Source: Karstenula rhodostoma CBS 690.94 | Taxonomy: Eukaryota; Ascomycota; Dothideomycetes; Pleosporales; Didymosphaeriaceae | Direction: 5' to 3' | Assembly (NCBI GenBank): GCA_010093485.1 | Contig: MU001499.1 | Span: forward strand, 1-64,000 | Length of the DNA stretch: 64,000 bases | In this document: piece by piece, positions 60,012 to 64,000 of the stretch | Numbering within the stretch: the first letter of the stretch is position 1 | Layout: the number at the start of each line of letters is the position of its first letter | Made by a program: the position numbers and the translations under genes | The notes under the pieces: generated by a model | What the model was told of the DNA's origin: nothing | Database searches by the model: none | What the model saw: the letters and a program-made list of their open reading frames with translations, nothing else

Positions 60012-61571
60012 TCATTCACTCCGCTCTTTGCGTCCATCCCGACTGCTTCCGGCTTCAATGTGGGGATCGTACTCTCTGCTGCGAACAGGGACGGCCGTCG
60101 GATTAGCCTCCTTCAGGGGGCCGGCTTCCGCGTCTTCAATGTCACCATCTTCATCGATGCCTCTCTGTCTCCGTCTCTCGAGCCACTCGTCGTCGCTCTC
60201 GTCGTCGCTTTCCTCGCCAGCTGCAGCCTCGTAGTGGCTGTCGTTTCCGGCAGGCTCCTTGATGAACCCATCGATGATCCAGTATTGCATGCCGTTCATG
60301 ATCAGCGGGAAGATGAACATGACAAACAGGATCTGCAGCGTCTCGCTGCCCTCGGTCCAGCGCAGAGCCCAGTCGCCCACCCATGCGATCCACGGCAGGA
60401 GCTGGAAGATGAAGAAGACGCAGAGTTTCATGCCGAGGAGACCGAGGAAGTAGATGACAGATTGCTTGAGCCACCAGGTAGCGCGCGGGGGGTGGCCGTA
60501 GTTTCCGGAGCGGATCGACTCGGGCGGGTTGGCCATGGGCGTCAGGAGGAAAGCCCTGTGGAGGACCTTGAGCAGAAGCACGAGGATGGGGATGCCGATG
60601 GTGGTCTAGTCATGTTAAAAATTGAGCGTGTCAGGGGAATATATGATACATACGTCGATGGCAAGGTTGAGCAGGTAGAACGAGCAAGGATTCGGTAGAT
60701 CTCCCTTGTCGTCCTGGCCTGCGTATTGCGGAGTGGCTTTCGTGTTCGCAGCTACGTCGAACTTTCCAGAGGACAGCATAGACATGAGAATGTTGGCCAG
60801 GTGCAGCAGAACAGATCCGAAGACCTGTTTCGACACATCGAAGAACCAAATCTTAAGTGGACGACGGGGCGTCTCACGCCATCTCTTGTATACGAGCGAG
60901 GACACAGCCAGCAGACCCAGCGCGCCCTGGACAATCAAAGCATATGGGCCCAGCAGATGGCACTCGCCGCTGTCGTCTGACTCCATCGGGCTGGCCTTGT
61001 CGGAGGTTGTCGCTGCGGGCTCGGCGGGTGCGTTGGATGCGGCGGGTCGCTGTTCGGACGACGCTGGTGTCGCGATGGCCGTGGGAATGGGGTTCCCCGT
61101 GGGCTCGGTCGACTCGGTGGGGCGCGCAGCGGTGGGTTGCTCGGGAGCGGGTGGTGGTGGTTTCTCAGGGTCTGGCTGCACGCCGTCGATGCCCAGCAGC
61201 TCAGTCTCGAAGATCAAAGTCGATGACGCGGGAATCGGACCATTCGCGTAGTTGCCGTATCCCAGGCTCGGCGGAATGGTCAGCTTCCTACCCTCTCCGA
61301 TGCACATTCCTACGAGGCCCTGATCCCATCCTGCGATGACCTGTCCGGCTCCCAGCGTGAACTTGAACGGATCGCCGCGGTCGTAGCTCGAGTCAAACTG
61401 AGACCCATCGCTCTCTAGCGTCCCCTTGTAGTTCACAGTGATCTTATCGCCTTCTTGCGTTTTCCTCGTGCATTCGGCAGGCCTCGTCACTTCGATGCCG
61501 AGGTCCTGGGCGGAGGCGAGAGATAGGAGGAGTGAGAGCGGCAGCGCGCACAACGTGGTGAAGCGCGCCAT
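60012..61571 (-). CDS. FKBP prolyl isomerase fused to STIMATE domain
   Basis: One continuous gene of 503 predicted residues in two exons (61,571-60,654 and 60,605-60,012) with a 48-bp GTATGT...CTAG intron. Residues 1-21 are a signal peptide. Residues about 30-131 form an ER-type FKBP domain ([46 protein letters not shown]). A Pro/Ala/Thr-rich linker (132-203) replaces the usual ER-retention end. From residue 204 a multi-TM STIMATE/YPL162C-type domain follows ([51 protein letters not shown]), ending in an acidic tail. No stop or splice site separates the halves. Met196 could be the start of a separate STIMATE gene if the annotation were split. Confidence 0.85.
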
Positions 61572-62606
61572 ATGCGGCTGTTGGGGGTACGAGCTGTGGC
61601 AGAGAGATGCGAGGAGGTAATGCAGAAGGAAGCAACCGTGGAGTGAGCAAGCACGGAGGTGCGGCGAGCGTCGCGATGCTGAAACACGTCAAAGCGGCAC
61701 GTAGTGTCTTTTTTCCGTCGGCTGTACCCAGATAAGAAAGGCGATGGAGAAACTGTCTACAGCGAAGCGAAAACGTAGTGTGTACGACGACGGTGGGAGC
61801 CTGCGCCTCGATAATGATTAATGATGCGAACATTCGCCGTCCGCGGCTTCTCGCCAAGTTGATCTGCGGCTCTAAACTTCAGCCAATCACGCGTCATCCA
61901 TAAAGTGTACTGAACTTCACACGTTACCGGCAGCGAGTCCATCGTCTCCGCTCTCCACTCCACATGTCTGCCTAAGTTGCTTCAGAGCTCGTTCCTGTAT
62001 CATGTATCTTTTGAAGACGGTTCTCCGCTGTTATTCATTCCGACTTCAAGTACGTAGACCTTTAGCGTTCTTCAGCCGACGACTCTAGCCCTACAGGCAA
62101 CCTCAAGATGGTTCAGATATATCCAGCATGCAGGCTTGTGCAAGACGATGCCGTTCGTGCAGCAAACTGGCCTTTTTTTCCAGTCTGAGATCTGATCCGG
62201 TGAGCATGTCAGCAAACGCGCTCTTAGTGAGGCAGGGGCGCCAAATGCCTGACTGCTCGCTGGCTTGATGAACTACTCGTGAATTACCAAAGTCCTCCAA
62301 CAAACCGATACAATAGTCGGCAGTCTGCATACGATCGCTCTCTTCCTTGCTCCGGGGTGTTCATTGGTTACTTTCACTATATTCAAACGGACCTGTGTCC
62401 CGTCTTTATCCGCGTTCGCTGAATCCTCAATCCATATCGCGAAGGTGGTTTCCATCGACCGATTGTTGGAGCGTTCTGATTGCTGCGAGGTACCGCATTG
62501 TTCACTCCACGGTAGCTTATGTAACACTGATCGGGCTGCGATGTTCGACAACCACGCCACAAGCCAGCCCATAGTTCTTACTCCAACACTCTTCTTGCCT
62601 TCAGCC
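61572..62606. other. Intergenic (divergent promoters)
   Basis: About 1 kb between the divergent FKBP-STIMATE and DPP III-like genes. Frames at 62,103-62,650 overlap on both strands without motifs, although the plus frame is open upstream of the ATG at 62,607. No repeat or RNA gene seen. Confidence 0.5.
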
Positions 62607-63017
62607 ATGACTTCATCTAAGAGCTCGCACAGTCCGCCCACCGGCGCCACGATTCATCAATTGAAAATCAAACCCATCTTCGATGGTCTCGAACAGCGTG
62701 AGAAATTCTACGCTCACTTTCTTTCCCGCGCTGCATGGCACGGCAACAGGATTGTCATGCGACAGGTTTCCGCTGAGAGTCCCCTCATCTTTGATCTTGT
62801 CATGGACCTCTACCAGACTTGCAATGGCGAATACGTACCTCTGTGTACCGTCGATGGTGTGTATAATGAGTTGCACAAAATGGTTGCATCAAAGCCAAAC
62901 ATGAGATGGAAGTTTGTGCAGCCAAACACCTACATCAATGGAGAAGATATCGAGCTGAAGGTATACGACGAAAGCAACAGAGGTATCATTCAGTCCTGGT
63001 ACGAGAGAGATGTATGA
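62607..63017 (+). CDS. Short dipeptidyl-peptidase III-like protein
   Basis: 136-residue single-exon frame. Its N-terminal half, REKFYAHFLSRAAWHGNRIV, MRQVSAESPLIFDLVMDLYQ and TCNGEY, matches the start of the M49 zinc peptidase dipeptidyl-peptidase III. Full enzymes are about 700 residues with a HELLGH zinc site, which is absent here. The last 45 residues (ELKVYDESNRGIIQSWYERDV) are unlike the adjoining part of DPP III but vaguely resemble its C-terminal end, so it may be an internally deleted copy. No stop interrupts it. Either a decayed paralogue or a small protein derived from the N-terminal lobe. Start chosen at the ATG that precedes a normal DPP III-like N-terminus. Confidence 0.6.
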   Translation: MTSSKSSHSPPTGATIHQLKIKPIFDGLEQREKFYAHFLSRAAWHGNRIVMRQVSAESPLIFDLVMDLYQTCNGEYVPLCTVDGVYNELHKMVASKPNMRWKFVQPNTYINGEDIELKVYDESNRGIIQSWYERDV

Positions 63018-64000
63018 ACACATTTTCCAGAGGTGGTCATGCGGATTATCCAATAGAAGATGTACTGGAGACCTCTCTCAAATTGACAAGTAGCTACAAA
63101 TTCTAACATATGTAGCGCATGTGACATTGTAAGCCATCTTTGCATAATTCTAGGATCGATTCGACAAGCATGAAAATCACTACCACCAACAGGGAAGCAG
63201 TGTTGCATGCACCGTAGCCCCATTGAGGTATGTCGTGCCGCAGACTAGCATGGTACATGTATTATATGCCTGATGGCCCAGACAAACGTCGGGCATACTA
63301 AAGCGGCAACGTGAGGGGTAGATGTGAATTCCCGGTCCCGCGGGTGTGACGTTACGGCAACAGAAGTTAAGATATAGGGTCGCTACTTGGAAGTGAATCT
63401 TTCAACGCAAAACAGCCACTTCGAGAGAGCATACAGCATCTTGACACACTGCTCTCTGCTCCACAGGAACAGACATAATCTTTGGGATTGCACTGATAAC
63501 GTAGAGCCTGTCAATGATGAGATTGCCCACGACAGTCTACTCTCAACAGGGTCGAGAATTCGATACGATTGATCAGTCCCCGACACGGATGGTTCTCAAA
63601 ATGCATCTGCCGGAAATAGAAATTCTACCAACATAAGAATCATCGCACCGCACCAAGAAGAAGCCCCTACGTGTGCACATGTCATCAAGGCCGTACCTTC
63701 CATCCAAAGCAAAGATCCCATGCCCCGCCTGCGCTCTCCACTGCTCTCCACTGCTCTCTTAATCGCTCCACCGTTCGCGCTGTTGCTTGCTCCCTCTCCG
63801 GCTCTCTCTCCCTAATTCCCTCCTCTCGTGTCTGAATCTCGGGCTTAGGCTCCAGCAGTTTTTCCAGAGCAGTGGTAATATCTTCTTAGCGTTGGTGTAT
63901 TAGGCTGTGTGTGTATCCATGGGAAGCGGTGATAAAAGGTATCTATCCCATAGAACATCCACAGGAGGGATTTATCTTCGATTGTATACAACTTAGTCTT
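63018..64000. promoter_or_regulatory. Intergenic / leader of next gene
   Basis: No gene supported. At about 63,716-63,835 a strong pyrimidine-rich stretch occurs, with repeated CTCTCCACTG and CTCTCTCTCC, the usual look of a fungal 5' leader on the plus strand. The coding part would then lie beyond the window. Confidence 0.4.

Overview
This window is one end of a filamentous ascomycete chromosome. It opens with 15 perfect CCCTAA telomere repeats. The genes are fungal: short GT-AG introns of about 44-80 bp, HET, 2EXR, fungal rhodopsin-like, GMC oxidase and many P450 families. A long AT block shows extreme repeat-induced point mutation (RIP). The compartmented genome suggests a Dothideomycete-like species, but this is inference and the sequence names no species.

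Layout: (1) 1-95 telomere. (2) 96 to about 19,560: extremely AT-rich, with no open frames of gene size and almost no CA/TG dinucleotides. It is a graveyard of RIP-mutated transposons. Recognisable inside it are a complete Ty1/Copia LTR retrotransposon (10,931-16,462, 286-bp LTRs, CCCTT target duplication), a large fold-back (6,830-10,766), a 22-bp minisatellite (6,384-6,772), and a roughly 500-bp sequence in inverted orientation near both edges of the block. (3) About 19,565-26,919: four genes facing the block, all broken (MCT-type transporter, flavin monooxygenase, P450, Gfo/Idh dehydrogenase). The stop codons I could trace fit C-to-T change at CpA sites, so RIP appears to have leaked into them. 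(4) 27,936-47,728: a tailoring-enzyme neighbourhood of the kind seen in secondary-metabolite clusters. It has an intact SDR, an NAD(P)-binding reductase/epimerase-like protein, a DHA2-type MFS exporter divergent from a CYP7/8-like P450, a rhodopsin-like membrane protein and another intact P450. Interspersed are a P450 pseudogene, a GMC oxidase relic, a 2EXR gene and a secreted two-domain protein with a phosphodiester-glycosidase-like (NAGPA) C-terminus. No PKS, NRPS or terpene synthase is visible, so this is either the edge of a cluster or a decayed one. (5) 48,180-55,212: transitional zone with a sedolisin stub, a TIM-barrel-like protein, an intact GMC oxidoreductase and a HET-domain gene. 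(6) 56,214-64,000: more conserved genes, namely a cytochrome b561 protein, an SLC35C2/YMD8-like transporter, an FKBP prolyl isomerase fused in frame to a STIMATE-type membrane domain, and a short orphan N-terminal dipeptidyl-peptidase III-like gene.

Biologically the window reads as a gradient from telomere, through a RIP-inactivated transposon block, through genes being destroyed by proximity to it, into accessory metabolism and finally conserved genes. Exon boundaries were placed by eye from splice motifs, phase and family similarity. No alignment or database search was run.
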